Notes: generated by a model not told the origin, from the letters alone. A stretch of DNA of 64,000 nt from an uncultured Bdellovibrionales bacterium (GCA_903833275.1 CAILEP010000008.1:62001-126000); one strand, 5' to 3'; positions 51,368 through 61,000 are shown, counted from the first letter of the stretch. Numbers and translations are program-made.

Positions 51368-52840
51368 ATGAAACCGAGCCAAATCTTCATTCGTTGCGAT
51401 TCTTCTTATGAGATCGGCGGCGGCCATATGGTGCGCTGCCTGGCGCTGGCAGAACAGTTTCGGGAGGCTGGGCTCGAATCGCACTTTCTCTGCAAAGACT
51501 TCGCTGGGAGTGCCCATTCATTGGCAATAGAACAAGGTTTTGAACTATCTTTGATGCCCCCCGACCTCAGCGAAGACCTCGACGCACAGTTTTGTCAGAG
51601 GGCCATTGGCGACTGCCAAAACCCCTTTATTATTGTTGACCACTACTCACTCAACAATAGATGGGAGAATTTTTTCGCCGCAACCGGCTTCGTAATGGTC
51701 ATCGACGACCTCGGCCGCCGGCATAGCGGGCATCTTCTGCTCGATGCCAATTTTCACCGCAGTCCGACTCGGCTTTATGAAAGCAAATTGCCAAAACAAA
51801 TGACAAAATTTTTTGGCCCCCAATATGCTCTGTTGCGAAAAGATTTTCGCACGCTCGTGGGTCAATTGCCCCGCAATGGGGTATTGGCTTTCTTCGGCTC
51901 TGGCGACCCTACCGGCGAAAGCCTGAAGTTTGTTAAAGCCGTTTCGAATCATCGATCAAACACTTTGTTTAAGTTACTACTCTCTAATTCAAACCAGCAC
52001 GCTCAAGAATTTGACAAGCTGGTATTACCGAAGAATCTAACCGTTTACCGCAACCCTCCCTTTATCGCAGAACTTATGGCGCACTCTGAACTCTACATTG
52101 GCAGCGGTGGCACGATTACCTGGGAACGCATGCGCCTAGGCCTACCGGGTATTGTCGTCGCCGTAGCCGAAAACCAGGAAGACATTTCTCGCGATTTGGC
52201 CGAGGCCGATGAACAGATCTATCTCGGCCGCGCCGAGGCCATCGACTATTCAAAGGCTCTGATACTTTGTGAAGAAAAACTAAAAGATAAGAATTGGCGA
52301 GAGGCGACCGCCGAAAGAAATAGCCAGTTAGTTCGGCCACTTAAAATTGAAGATATTCTCGCTTGCTACGATGGCCTTCGAGCCCGCCTGTCAACAATGG
52401 CGGATGCGCAGTTCTTGTATGAATTGCGAAATGATCCCGCGACGAATAAGGGCATGTTCAATCAGGGCCAATTCAGCTTTGAAAGTCATAGGAATTGGCT
52501 GGCTGAAAAAATCAAAGCGACGGAGACCACACTTTGCACAATTGTTTTAAAAGGCCGACCCATTGGGCAGGTTCGCATTGACCCCGATTTGAGCGTCAGC
52601 CTAAGCCTCGTCAGCGAAGTTCGCGGCAAGGGGCTCTCGAGCATCGCGCTTGCAGTTGGCCTCGATCTAGATCGCCAAAAAAGAGCTGCGCCTACGACCT
52701 ATATAGCCAAAATAAAGCCCAATAATGCCGCCTCGCGAAAAGCCTTTGAAAATGTTGGATTTCGCTTTAGTGGCCAAGAAAAAGTTGATAACGAATTGTG
52801 CGACTTATTGCTACTCGAATCTGAGCTATCTCAGGTATAA
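51368..52840 (+). CDS. pseG: PseG-PseH fusion: UDP-sugar hydrolase plus N-acetyltransferase of pseudaminate synthesis
   Basis: 490 aa. Residues 1 to about 320 are the GT-B-like PseG hydrolase: FIRCDSSYEIGGGHMVRCLALA with catalytic His20, VIDDLGRRHSGHLLLDAN, and ELYIGSGGTITWERMRLGLPGIVV, which bind UDP. Residues about 335-490 are a GNAT acetyltransferase (AQFLYELRNDPATNKGMF, IGQVRIDP, VRGKGLSSIALAVGLD) corresponding to PseH, which acts on the preceding intermediate. Two consecutive steps are thus in one chain. Divergent from pseI. Confidence 0.88.
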   Translation: MKPSQIFIRCDSSYEIGGGHMVRCLALAEQFREAGLESHFLCKDFAGSAHSLAIEQGFELSLMPPDLSEDLDAQFCQRAIGDCQNPFIIVDHYSLNNRWENFFAATGFVMVIDDLGRRHSGHLLLDANFHRSPTRLYESKLPKQMTKFFGPQYALLRKDFRTLVGQLPRNGVLAFFGSGDPTGESLKFVKAVSNHRSNTLFKLLLSNSNQHAQEFDKLVLPKNLTVYRNPPFIAELMAHSELYIGSGGTITWERMRLGLPGIVVAVAENQEDISRDLAEADEQIYLGRAEAIDYSKALILCEEKLKDKNWREATAERNSQLVRPLKIEDILACYDGLRARLSTMADAQFLYELRNDPATNKGMFNQGQFSFESHRNWLAEKIKATETTLCTIVLKGRPIGQVRIDPDLSVSLSLVSEVRGKGLSSIALAVGLDLDRQKRAAPTTYIAKIKPNNAASRKAFENVGFRFSGQEKVDNELCDLLLLESELSQV

Positions 52841-52848
52841 GTTTAAAA

Positions 52849-54357
52849 ATGAACATTCTGGTTTATGCCCCGCTCGCCGTATTGGGGCACCATTTCGAAA
52901 CCGACCTTGAAATCATTCAAAATCATCTTGATCAGGGCGATGACGTTACCGTTGTTACCTGTGATGCCTACCTCTCCGACCTGAAGTTTATGGCCTGCAA
53001 AGGCGTTTTGCGATGCGAATATTGCCAATCCCGATGCCAACAGGGCTTGAGCTTACTTAGAAACACCCAAAAATTGACCCACCTCAGCCTTGGCAAGCTC
53101 TTGCCCGTCGATTGCACTACTGGCAAAATTGACCTCACCTCGAACGACCAAGTAAAGAGTCTGAATTACAAAGGCGCCGACATCGGCAGCACCTACATTT
53201 CATCTTTGATTAGTGATCTCCGCAACCCCATGGTTGATCTCGGCTCACGCGTTAAGCAAACCCGCACCTCTCTTCACCTATTGGCCGCCATGACGGATCG
53301 ATTTGAGCAATTGCTCGACGAAAATCAGCCAAAGAAAGTCTATTTCTTCAACGGCCGATTTTCGCTCTATCGGCCGCTGCTCAGAATGTGCCAACAAAAA
53401 AAAATTGAATTCTTCGTGCATGAACGCGGCGGCTCAAACCTGCTGTACTCTTTGACCCTAAACAATATGCCCCACGATATTGCAACGAAAGAAAGAGAGA
53501 TGAGTACTCTTTGGCAAGACCCCCGACGTAACGAAGAAGAAAAAGTTGGGATGAGCTCTGATTGGTTTGAAAAGCGAGCCATGGGCAAAGGCACGGCCTG
53601 GTATTCTTTCACTGATAAGCAAGATCTTACTGAATTGCCACCATGTTGGAATAGTAAAAATCAAAACATCAGCATCTTCGTCTCTTCTGATGACGAATTC
53701 GCTGAAGTACCAGGGTGGGAGATCGGGATGTTTGATACCCAAGCCCATGCCGTATCGCACATCTTAAACTCATTCTCGACTCAGCCGGAATTTCGATTTT
53801 ACATTAGAATGCACCCCAATTTACGCGGGCTTCGCAATAGAGACATTGACGCCTTACGCCGACTCGGCGACCAAAACCCCAATTGCGTTGTCATACCGCC
53901 GGAAAGCACCGTCAGTAGTTACACACTTTTACGCCGATCAAACAAGGTTATTTGTTTCGGCAGCACCACGGGTATCGAAGCCGCCTACATGGGCACACCA
54001 TCGATTCTTGTCGGCAAATCTTTCTATATGAACTTAGGTTCTACCTATAAACCCGAATCGCCCGAGGCACTCGAAAAATTGGTTGGCAGTAAACAATTGG
54101 CACCCTTACCGCGCGAAGGCGCTCTGAAGTACGGATATTGGGCCAAAACCGTAGGCGAACCCTTCCGGCATTACAGACCAATTAGCCTCACCACTGGCGA
54201 ATTTAACGGGCAAATGATTGTAGGCAAGCGCCGTTACATGTTTGCCAACTATCTTTCTGTCGCCCTATTGGATATTAAAAAAATAATTAAAGGCGAATAC
54301 GGGCTTTCGCATCTTATTGCCAAAGTTAAAGCCAAGACTAAACTGCTGCGTGCTTAA
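52849..54357 (+). CDS. capsule-type GT-B glycosyltransferase-like protein
   Basis: 502 aa. Begins MNILVYAPLAVLGHHFETDLEIIQ with a CxxC pair in LRCEYCQSRCQ. The C-terminal half has RFYIRMHPNLRGL and ICFGSTTGIEAAYMGTPSILV, resembling the capsule synthesis / CDP-glycerol transferase-type GT-B domain. Likely adds or handles the nonulosonate or another residue. 8 nt after pseG-H, so co-transcribed. Exact donor unknown. Confidence 0.65.
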   Translation: MNILVYAPLAVLGHHFETDLEIIQNHLDQGDDVTVVTCDAYLSDLKFMACKGVLRCEYCQSRCQQGLSLLRNTQKLTHLSLGKLLPVDCTTGKIDLTSNDQVKSLNYKGADIGSTYISSLISDLRNPMVDLGSRVKQTRTSLHLLAAMTDRFEQLLDENQPKKVYFFNGRFSLYRPLLRMCQQKKIEFFVHERGGSNLLYSLTLNNMPHDIATKEREMSTLWQDPRRNEEEKVGMSSDWFEKRAMGKGTAWYSFTDKQDLTELPPCWNSKNQNISIFVSSDDEFAEVPGWEIGMFDTQAHAVSHILNSFSTQPEFRFYIRMHPNLRGLRNRDIDALRRLGDQNPNCVVIPPESTVSSYTLLRRSNKVICFGSTTGIEAAYMGTPSILVGKSFYMNLGSTYKPESPEALEKLVGSKQLAPLPREGALKYGYWAKTVGEPFRHYRPISLTTGEFNGQMIVGKRRYMFANYLSVALLDIKKIIKGEYGLSHLIAKVKAKTKLLRA

Positions 54358-54399
54358 TAAACAACTAAATGTCTGACGACCACCGGTGCGTGAAACACA

Positions 54400-55698
54400 A
54401 TGCGAAAAATACTTTCAACTAAGCTCTTCAAAAATACCGCATGGACAGCTGGCGGTAACGGCCTCATGGCGGCAATTTCATTCTTTTCTTCAATATTTGT
54501 TGTGCGCAACCTCGGCCCAGCCGAGTACGGCATCTTACAAGAGATGACAGCCTATTTTGCAGTTATTCTCAATATCGAAAACATGTTAAACCCAAATGTC
54601 TTCAAAAAGCGACTGCTCGAGCACCCTGAAGAATCTGATGATATCGTTTTTACTTTTGGAGCCGCAATTGGCATTACCGGCCTGGTTTTATCGGCGCTGG
54701 TCACTGCTTCCTATTTTATTTTCGGATTGCCACAGAAGTTTCTAATACTCTCTCTGCTTTTATTCGGAATGATATTTCGGTTTTCAAATGGCATTTCATT
54801 CTATTTCGACGCCCATCTTGAATCGGTAAAAGGACAAATTTCACTGAATGTTGGCAATACAATTTCTTCGGCCTACAAGGTTTTGATGAGCTTTCTTTCG
54901 CCGATCGCGTTACTTCAGGCCGTCGCCGTGCCGATCCAGTATTTTTGCACTGCCTTTGTACATCTTTACCAATATTCGCGACGGCCCAATAAAGCCGGCC
55001 TGACCAAACTAAGAATTCACAAATTATTCCTAATGGTGACCACCAGCCTACCGCTTTTCTTTTCAAGCTTCGTTGATCTTTTCAAAGATCGCTTTCCGAT
55101 CATGTTTCTTGGTCGCGTCGCCACACCAAGCGATTTGGGCTTCTATGGCGCCGGTGTTAAGCTGACCGAACCCTGGCTCTTCGTGGCCTCTGCTTTGACA
55201 ATTTCCTTTTGGCCCAAACTTGTACATAGCAAAAAAGAGGGGCCACCCTTTTATGAAAGAGCGCTCACGCTTTACTTTGCATCGGTGCTCTATATTTTCC
55301 TAAGCGTGGCTCTTTCTGGTTTCTTTTTAAGTGGGTTTCTTATCCACAATGTATTGGGGCCCAAATATTCAGGCTCGCTTGGGGTATTTCAAATTCAAAC
55401 ATTTGCACTAGTCGCCCAAAGCTTAAGCGCCACCTTCGCGATCGTTGAAATAAACGAAGGTCTAACTAAAATCTCACTGATTCGCAATTTCGCCTCTCTG
55501 ATCATTTGCATCGTGGCGCTCTATCTACTTGTACCCCTTTACCACATCGAAGGCGCATCAATTGCCGTTCTGATAGCTAATACTTTCTCGTGTCTAATTT
55601 TTCCGCTTTTTGTTTATCGCATCCGCTGGATATGGGTGTGCTTAGTTAAATCGCCATTTAAATTTTGGGGACTTGTCCGCCAGAAAATGAAAGAGTAA
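54400..55698 (+). CDS. polysaccharide flippase (Wzx/MVF-like)
   Basis: 432 aa with about twelve membrane helices. The N-terminus TAWTAGGNGLMAAISFFSSIFVVRNLGPAEYGILQ is the signature of the polysaccharide-synthesis flippase family, and LGFYGAGVKLTEPW is a mid-protein match. Moves lipid-linked glycan units across the inner membrane. No Wzy polymerase is obvious next to it. The downstream formyltransferase follows closely. Confidence 0.82.
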   Translation: MRKILSTKLFKNTAWTAGGNGLMAAISFFSSIFVVRNLGPAEYGILQEMTAYFAVILNIENMLNPNVFKKRLLEHPEESDDIVFTFGAAIGITGLVLSALVTASYFIFGLPQKFLILSLLLFGMIFRFSNGISFYFDAHLESVKGQISLNVGNTISSAYKVLMSFLSPIALLQAVAVPIQYFCTAFVHLYQYSRRPNKAGLTKLRIHKLFLMVTTSLPLFFSSFVDLFKDRFPIMFLGRVATPSDLGFYGAGVKLTEPWLFVASALTISFWPKLVHSKKEGPPFYERALTLYFASVLYIFLSVALSGFFLSGFLIHNVLGPKYSGSLGVFQIQTFALVAQSLSATFAIVEINEGLTKISLIRNFASLIICIVALYLLVPLYHIEGASIAVLIANTFSCLIFPLFVYRIRWIWVCLVKSPFKFWGLVRQKMKE

Positions 55699-55703
55699 TT
55701 GTG

Positions 55704-56396
55704 ATGCCCGTGTTAAATAATATTATAGTTTCAGACCGCCCCTGGCATAAGAATTTGGCTAACCAACTTTCTAAAAGCACCGATCAGCGCTTTTTTCTCA
55801 TCACCAAAAAAGACGAATTATCAATCGATCATCTTACATCGATAAAACCCCGCTATATTTTCTTTACCCATTGGTCCCATATAATCCCCCCAGAAATCTA
55901 TAATACTTTTGATTGCGTCATATTTCATATGACTGACCTGCCTTTTGGCCGAGGCGGGAGCCCTTTGCAGAATCTTATCGTCAAAGGCATATATCAAACA
56001 AAAATATCGGCCCTCAAATGCGTGGCCGAATTGGATGCCGGCCCCATTTATTTCAAAGAGGATTTTTCTTTAGCTGAGGGCTCCGCCCATGAGATATTTG
56101 AAAGATGCACGCGTGTTATTTGCACAATGATCTTGCGAATGGCTAAAGAGAATATTACTCCAAAACCACAAACAGGCGAGGTTGTCGTGTTTAAAAGACG
56201 TAAGCCCGAGCAGAGCGAATTGAGTGAGGCAAAGACCGTCCTTGCAGCTCATGATTTTATAAGAATGCTAGACGCTCCCGGCTACCCAAAGGCGTTTCTC
56301 ACGACTGATAACTTGCGCATCGAGTTTAGTAATTCAAAACTTATTGACGGCGAATTAATGGCCACCGTAAAGATAGAATTGAAACCAAATACCTGA
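55704..56396 (+). CDS. sugar N-formyltransferase-like protein
   Basis: 230 aa from ATG 55704 (the frame is open upstream into the flippase 3' end). IFFTHWSHIIPPEIYNTFDCVIFHMTDLPFGRGGSP matches the methionyl-tRNA formyltransferase-like enzymes found in nonulosonate and amino-sugar clusters; His in FHMTD and the Arg-Gly-Gly loop suit the 10-formyl-THF site. GPIYFKEDFSL is the usual closing strand. Expected to formylate an amino group of the glycan sugar. Confidence 0.78.
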   Translation: MPVLNNIIVSDRPWHKNLANQLSKSTDQRFFLITKKDELSIDHLTSIKPRYIFFTHWSHIIPPEIYNTFDCVIFHMTDLPFGRGGSPLQNLIVKGIYQTKISALKCVAELDAGPIYFKEDFSLAEGSAHEIFERCTRVICTMILRMAKENITPKPQTGEVVVFKRRKPEQSELSEAKTVLAAHDFIRMLDAPGYPKAFLTTDNLRIEFSNSKLIDGELMATVKIELKPNT

Positions 56397-56419
56397 ATTT
56401 ATTTGAATTGGGGCCGATA

Positions 56420-57112
56420 ATGAAAAAGCGTAATAATCGAATATTAGTGATAGCTGCGCACCCCGACGACGAGGTCCTTGGTTGCGGTGCCACGATAGCC
56501 AAGCATGCCGCTGCAGGCGATGATGTTTTTGTTGCTATTCTCGCCGAAGGTATTCGAAGCCGGGCCAAAAACGGATCGAAAGTTGAAGCTCGAATTGCAG
56601 AACTCAATAAATGTGCCGAGAAGGCCAATAGAATTTTGGGTGTAAAGAAATTGGTGCTAAAGGGCTTCCCTGACAATGAGATGGACACTGTTTCTCAGCT
56701 TGAAATAAATAGAGAGATCGAAGGCCTTTTAAAAGAGTTCGAACCCGAAATTATTTACACTCATCACGCCAGTGATGTGAATGTAGATCACCGACGGATT
56801 TTTGAATCTGTGGTCGTCGCAGCGCGACCTCAACCCGGTGTGGGCATAGAACGGATAATGTCGTTCGAAGTGGCCTCAAGCACAGAATGGCAACTTGCCT
56901 CGCTTCGACCATTTGAACCCAATTGGTTTGTCGACGTTAGCCTAACCTGGGAGAAAAAGCTTAAGGCCCTTGAATGCTATGAATCTGAAATGCGACCTTG
57001 GCCTCACGCTAGATCACTCGCGGCTATCAAAGCCCAACTGCACTGGCGGGGCGCAAATGTTGGCTTAGAGGCGGCCGAAGCCTTTATGATGTTAAGAAAT
57101 ATACAATATTAA
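56420..57112 (+). CDS. PIG-L/LmbE-family N-deacetylase
   Basis: 230 aa. Zinc motif AAHPDDEVLGCG (H14, D16, D17) and the distal HHASDVNVDHR segment with HxxDVNxDH, both diagnostic of PIG-L deacetylases. ATG 56420 has a G-run 6 nt upstream. Removes N-acetyl groups from a sugar, here probably preparing the amine for the neighbouring formyltransferase (inference). The 3' end overlaps the convergent gene by 21 nt. Confidence 0.88.
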   Translation: MKKRNNRILVIAAHPDDEVLGCGATIAKHAAAGDDVFVAILAEGIRSRAKNGSKVEARIAELNKCAEKANRILGVKKLVLKGFPDNEMDTVSQLEINREIEGLLKEFEPEIIYTHHASDVNVDHRRIFESVVVAARPQPGVGIERIMSFEVASSTEWQLASLRPFEPNWFVDVSLTWEKKLKALECYESEMRPWPHARSLAAIKAQLHWRGANVGLEAAEAFMMLRNIQY

Positions 57113-58111
57113 TTCATCCTCCTTGAACTCTTGCAATGTCATCTCATGCGCGCTTTGAAGAAAATCAAGAACGGCCTCGATGTCAAAGCGGCCAGTAGTC
57201 AACGTAAGAATATTCTTTCGATTGTCGGTGACCAACGAACTCGTTTTTCGGTTGGGCTGAAAGCTAATAACCGGTACGCCCAATTGTGCCGCTTCGAAAA
57301 GAATCATAGACCTCATGCCGACCACGATGTGGGCGCGTTCGAAAATTTGATCTCTATTTAAGTCCGTATATTCTATCTGAGAACTATTTTTATAATAATG
57401 TTTGAGTGAACCGCCAAATCGATTTTCACTGTCGCGCGGGTGCAACTTCACGTAGAGTCGCCATGGCTCACCGGTTTTACCCCTTACCTGTTTAACCAAT
57501 TGTGAGGCCATCAAATACGAGTCCAGATCGTCAAACCCATTTACCCGGCGATATTCAGATATTTCGCGCTCAAGAATCGAACTGTCATCTAGAGTTGTCG
57601 GCTCGGTCGCAAAATAGACTGAGAATTTATCGACCGTTCTCTTTAAACTTTTCTGAAGAGTGCGAAGATGGGGTGACCCGATGAATTTGACTGTCGCCGC
57701 TAAGCCCATAGACTTCAATGCCTTGCAGGTTTCAACATCATTTGCCAAGATAAGGCCGGGCAAACTTTCTTCGGCCCCATGAAACCGCTCTTTTAAATTT
57801 ATCGGTTGATCAACCCAAGCGATAGATTTGATTTTGCTCTGCTTAGCGAAATGCCAAAATTTCTGATCGTCCGGGGCTTCGATTGAAGTGCCCGTCAACA
57901 AGAGGTCTGGGGGAGCATGACTTTTACCTTGATAATCTTCAAAAGAAGATATCAACAATGGCGAGAGGTCGGCCTTTGTAAAAATATTCTCCGAATGTTG
58001 GTATGCGAAACACTGAATCTGCCAACCATTTCGACGTAAAATAAGGGCCAAATCGACCAATGGGTAAGCGCTGCCCGATTGCCGCGAAACAACGTGAGCC
58101 AAACGCTTCAT
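57092..58111 (-). CDS. GT-B-like glycosyltransferase, probably polysaccharide-specific
   Basis: 339 aa. LAHVVSRQSGSAYPLVDLALILRRNGWQ start, WRLYVKLHPRDSENRFGGS and VVGMRSMILFEAAQLGVPVISFQPN, the GT-B donor-site pattern similar to polysialyltransferase/LpxB-like enzymes. Tail-to-tail overlap of 21 nt with the deacetylase. Overlaps the aminotransferase by 4 nt. Could be the nonulosonate transferase; not provable from sequence. Confidence 0.6.
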   Translation of the reverse strand: MKRLAHVVSRQSGSAYPLVDLALILRRNGWQIQCFAYQHSENIFTKADLSPLLISSFEDYQGKSHAPPDLLLTGTSIEAPDDQKFWHFAKQSKIKSIAWVDQPINLKERFHGAEESLPGLILANDVETCKALKSMGLAATVKFIGSPHLRTLQKSLKRTVDKFSVYFATEPTTLDDSSILEREISEYRRVNGFDDLDSYLMASQLVKQVRGKTGEPWRLYVKLHPRDSENRFGGSLKHYYKNSSQIEYTDLNRDQIFERAHIVVGMRSMILFEAAQLGVPVISFQPNRKTSSLVTDNRKNILTLTTGRFDIEAVLDFLQSAHEMTLQEFKEDELILYIS

Positions 58112-59424
58112 TTTAGTTTAGCGTCTCGAAGCTCAACGATGCCCGAAATCACTTTTTCAATAGCACGCGCTAAATCCTCAATATCTTCGAGAGTGATCGC
58201 CTCTCGAATCAAGGGGCTGTACAGCACCTCTTTCAAATGCATTCGCTCTGCCGTCGGACAAAGGCCGCGAGGGTATTCGTATTTTACCGTCGGGTTCTGA
58301 TTCCAGGGGAACCCCTTCTTACCCAGGGCAATTTTCTGTTGATACACTGGGCTCCAATACAATGGCTTCGAGTACCCCTGGACGAGAATCTCTTGCTCCC
58401 AATTTTCGGGCGTCGGCATTTCGGCACTAATGGCCCTGGCGATAAGGTCTCGTGGCACGCCATAAACCGATTCGTCGTATTTCATTGCGTAAACATAAAA
58501 CGAGTGGACGCAACCCGGCTTTATTGCCGGGGCCGTGAAACCCTTAAATGCACCGAGTCTCTTAGAGAGGTGGCTAGCTAGCTCGTTACGATGTGAAACG
58601 TATCCCTCTACATTATCCATTTGAACTTGCCCCATCGCTGCCTGCAGTTCAGTCATTCGATAGTTTGCCCCGATAACGTTAGATATATCCTTGAGGTTAA
58701 ACTCTTCAATGGCATTTTCACCATGATTTCTAATCATCTGGCAACGCAGGGCCAACGCATCATCGTTGGTGACGATCAACCCACCTTCACCGGTATGTAT
58801 ATGCTTATGATAATTAAAACTAAATCCGCCAATATCAGCAAGCGCACCCACGTACCTATCTTTGTATTTGGCTCCGGGTGATTGAGCCCCATCTTCAATG
58901 ATTTTAAGATTATGTTTCTGAGCGACTTTAATAATGCCATCCATGTCGGCAGAATGACCAAAAATATGAGCCACCATTATGGCTTTAGTTCGAGCCGTAA
59001 TTTTCTCTTCAATCTTTGCCGGATCTAAATTAAAAGTCTCATCTTCAATGTCAGCGAATATCGGGATACCACCGTAAAACAGAATCGACGTGGCCGATGC
59101 CGACATAGTATACGGTGTACAAATAACCTCATCACCCGGCTCGACACCTACTGCTCCAACGGCAGTCATCAGGCCCGTTGTCCACGAATTCGTAGATATA
59201 CAATGCTTGAAACCGTACTTTTGGGCCCACTTCTTTTCGAATTTCTTTACCGCCGGGCCGCCCAAAAAAAAATCGCCGGGGCTACCAAAAAATAACGAAA
59301 TGTTCCCGCTTTCCATAACTTCGTTAACCGCTGCTATTTCTTTGGCTCCAACGGTTTTGCGAAGCGCAAATGGTTTTTTTCGAATGGGGTCGCCACCCAA
59401 TATAGCTAATTTAATTATTGACAT
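58108..59424 (-). CDS. DegT/DnrJ/EryC1-family PLP sugar aminotransferase
   Basis: 438 aa. PLP lysine K207 in FSFNYHKHIHTGEGG, D178 in IIEDGAQSPGA, and HIFGHSADMDGI. Transfers an amino group to a keto-sugar nucleotide. It carries a long C-terminal extension relative to PseC and a Phe-rich segment SLFFGSPGDFFLGG, so I do not assign it as PseC. GAGGT 6 nt upstream. Overlaps the oxidoreductase gene by 10 nt. Confidence 0.85.
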   Translation of the reverse strand: MSIIKLAILGGDPIRKKPFALRKTVGAKEIAAVNEVMESGNISLFFGSPGDFFLGGPAVKKFEKKWAQKYGFKHCISTNSWTTGLMTAVGAVGVEPGDEVICTPYTMSASATSILFYGGIPIFADIEDETFNLDPAKIEEKITARTKAIMVAHIFGHSADMDGIIKVAQKHNLKIIEDGAQSPGAKYKDRYVGALADIGGFSFNYHKHIHTGEGGLIVTNDDALALRCQMIRNHGENAIEEFNLKDISNVIGANYRMTELQAAMGQVQMDNVEGYVSHRNELASHLSKRLGAFKGFTAPAIKPGCVHSFYVYAMKYDESVYGVPRDLIARAISAEMPTPENWEQEILVQGYSKPLYWSPVYQQKIALGKKGFPWNQNPTVKYEYPRGLCPTAERMHLKEVLYSPLIREAITLEDIEDLARAIEKVISGIVELRDAKLK

Positions 59425-60443
59425 CGGGCTACCTCATTGCGCTCTTTAGATTTCTTTATTGCCTCAATTATTCTGTGAATTGCGATAGAATCCTGCACCG
59501 GGCTCGTCGGAGCGACCTTTTGGTCACGCCACAATTCGTACATCTCGCCGCAGCCGAGAGCCAAAACGTGCTTCAGGCCGCCCTGCAGGTGCGCAACCAG
59601 GCCCAGTGATTTGTAGTCCGGGTAGTCGCGATCCGTGACGGCCCGAAATTTCAAAATTTCTCGGCCAGAATCTAATATTTGAGTTCGGCCCTCTCTCATA
59701 AAAATGTCCATTTCTAAATTTGAAAAATTTCGATGGTCCTGGGCGGTTAGGTATACCGAAAAGGCCGCCGGGCCCTCGTAATAGAAAACCGCACTCATCG
59801 AAGGGTCATCCGAATCTTCTCGGTCATCTTTACAAGTGTCAATATATCGAACTCGACTTGGCAAACCGAAAAAGTACACCAACAGATCAATTAAATGCGA
59901 ACCATTGTTGAGCAAACCTTTGCCGTAGTGACAAACTACCTTTTGCACATCCAAACATTTTTCTAATATTTCTTTCTTGATGGCAACAATTTCACTGTCG
60001 TATCGTCGAATATAATTGACTGCTACGATGCTGGCAGAGCGCTCAACAACCTTTAGAATCTGCTCGGCCTCGACCAAATTTCTGCCTAAGGGTTTTTCAC
60101 AAAAAACCACCTTCACCTTGTGCTCAAGAATTTTCTTCAGAAGCTCGAGCTGCATCTCGACCGGCGTACAAAGACTGACAATATCAAGGTTTTGCGCTAA
60201 AAATTCTTCAATGCGAGTTGTGGCAAACTTCACCGACCAGGCCTGCTGAGCCGTCAAAAGTCGTGAATCATTTAGATCGCAAAGAGCGGCGAGATCGAAC
60301 CTTAGGTCTTGCCTGTAGGCCTTTGCGTGGGTCTTTGCAAAGTCACTGGCCGAGCTTTTCTCGTCGAGAATACTGGCAATGTTACCGCAGCCGATTATTC
60401 CGACGCGAGCAATTGGTTTTTTATTGCCAAGTAAATCGGCCAT
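59415..60443 (-). CDS. Gfo/Idh/MocA-family oxidoreductase
   Basis: 342 aa. NAD(P)-binding ARVGIIGCGNIASI, DIVSLCTPVEMQLELLKKIL and the catalytic EKPLGRNLVEAEQI. NNGSHLIDLLVYFFG supplies the active-site His. Oxidises or reduces a sugar hydroxyl. Together with the aminotransferase it is the usual two-step route to an amino sugar. Start overlaps the upstream GNAT gene by 49 nt. Confidence 0.85.
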   Translation of the reverse strand: MADLLGNKKPIARVGIIGCGNIASILDEKSSASDFAKTHAKAYRQDLRFDLAALCDLNDSRLLTAQQAWSVKFATTRIEEFLAQNLDIVSLCTPVEMQLELLKKILEHKVKVVFCEKPLGRNLVEAEQILKVVERSASIVAVNYIRRYDSEIVAIKKEILEKCLDVQKVVCHYGKGLLNNGSHLIDLLVYFFGLPSRVRYIDTCKDDREDSDDPSMSAVFYYEGPAAFSVYLTAQDHRNFSNLEMDIFMREGRTQILDSGREILKFRAVTDRDYPDYKSLGLVAHLQGGLKHVLALGCGEMYELWRDQKVAPTSPVQDSIAIHRIIEAIKKSKERNEVARCQ

Positions 60444-60994
60444 GATTTTTTAACTTCCTCATATTCACGTTTTAAAATACTCATTCTGAAAACATTGTAA
60501 TATCGACCGTTTCGAAAAAATTCGTCTCTGAGCTCGCCTTCGTTTGTAAAGTTTGACTTGAGGTACGTCTCAACTGCGCTTTTATTCTCGACATTAACTC
60601 CAAGCCAAACCCGATTTAGATTCAGCCGCTCAAACCCGTAGGCCACTAAAAGCATTGTCGCCTCTTTGCCACAGCCCTTACCCCAATACTCTTTCTCGCC
60701 GAGCAAGATTCTTAGTTCAGCATGTCGAGATATCCAATTGATACCGTAGAGCCCACCAGTTCCGATCAAACGATCACTCTTCTTGTCACAAAGTGAAAAA
60801 GTCAGGCTATCTTTATCGTTTGGTAAATTTTCGAATTCTTTTAGAGACTCTTCTACGGTGGCCGGGGTGATCCCACGGTAAAGAAACTTTGTGACCTCGC
60901 TATCGTTGATCCAACGCGGGATCGCGCCGGTATAGTCTTCACGCTCAGCCTGCCGAAAACCGACTTGATTGCCCTGCAGAAAATATTTATTCAT
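60395..60994 (-). CDS. GNAT-family N-acetyltransferase
   Basis: 199 aa. VGFRQAEREDYTGAIPRWINDSEVTKFL, RLIGTGGLYGINWISRHAELRILLGEKEYWGKGCGKEATMLL (acetyl-CoA loop) and VENKSAVETYLKSNFTNEGELRD as in RimJ-like and PseH/sugar acetyltransferases. Acylates an amino sugar or its precursor. Its 3' end overlaps the oxidoreductase start by 49 nt, a strong overlap, so the two are translationally coupled. Confidence 0.82.
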   Translation of the reverse strand: MNKYFLQGNQVGFRQAEREDYTGAIPRWINDSEVTKFLYRGITPATVEESLKEFENLPNDKDSLTFSLCDKKSDRLIGTGGLYGINWISRHAELRILLGEKEYWGKGCGKEATMLLVAYGFERLNLNRVWLGVNVENKSAVETYLKSNFTNEGELRDEFFRNGRYYNVFRMSILKREYEEVKKSWPIYLAIKNQLLASE

Positions 60995-61000
60995 CGAACT

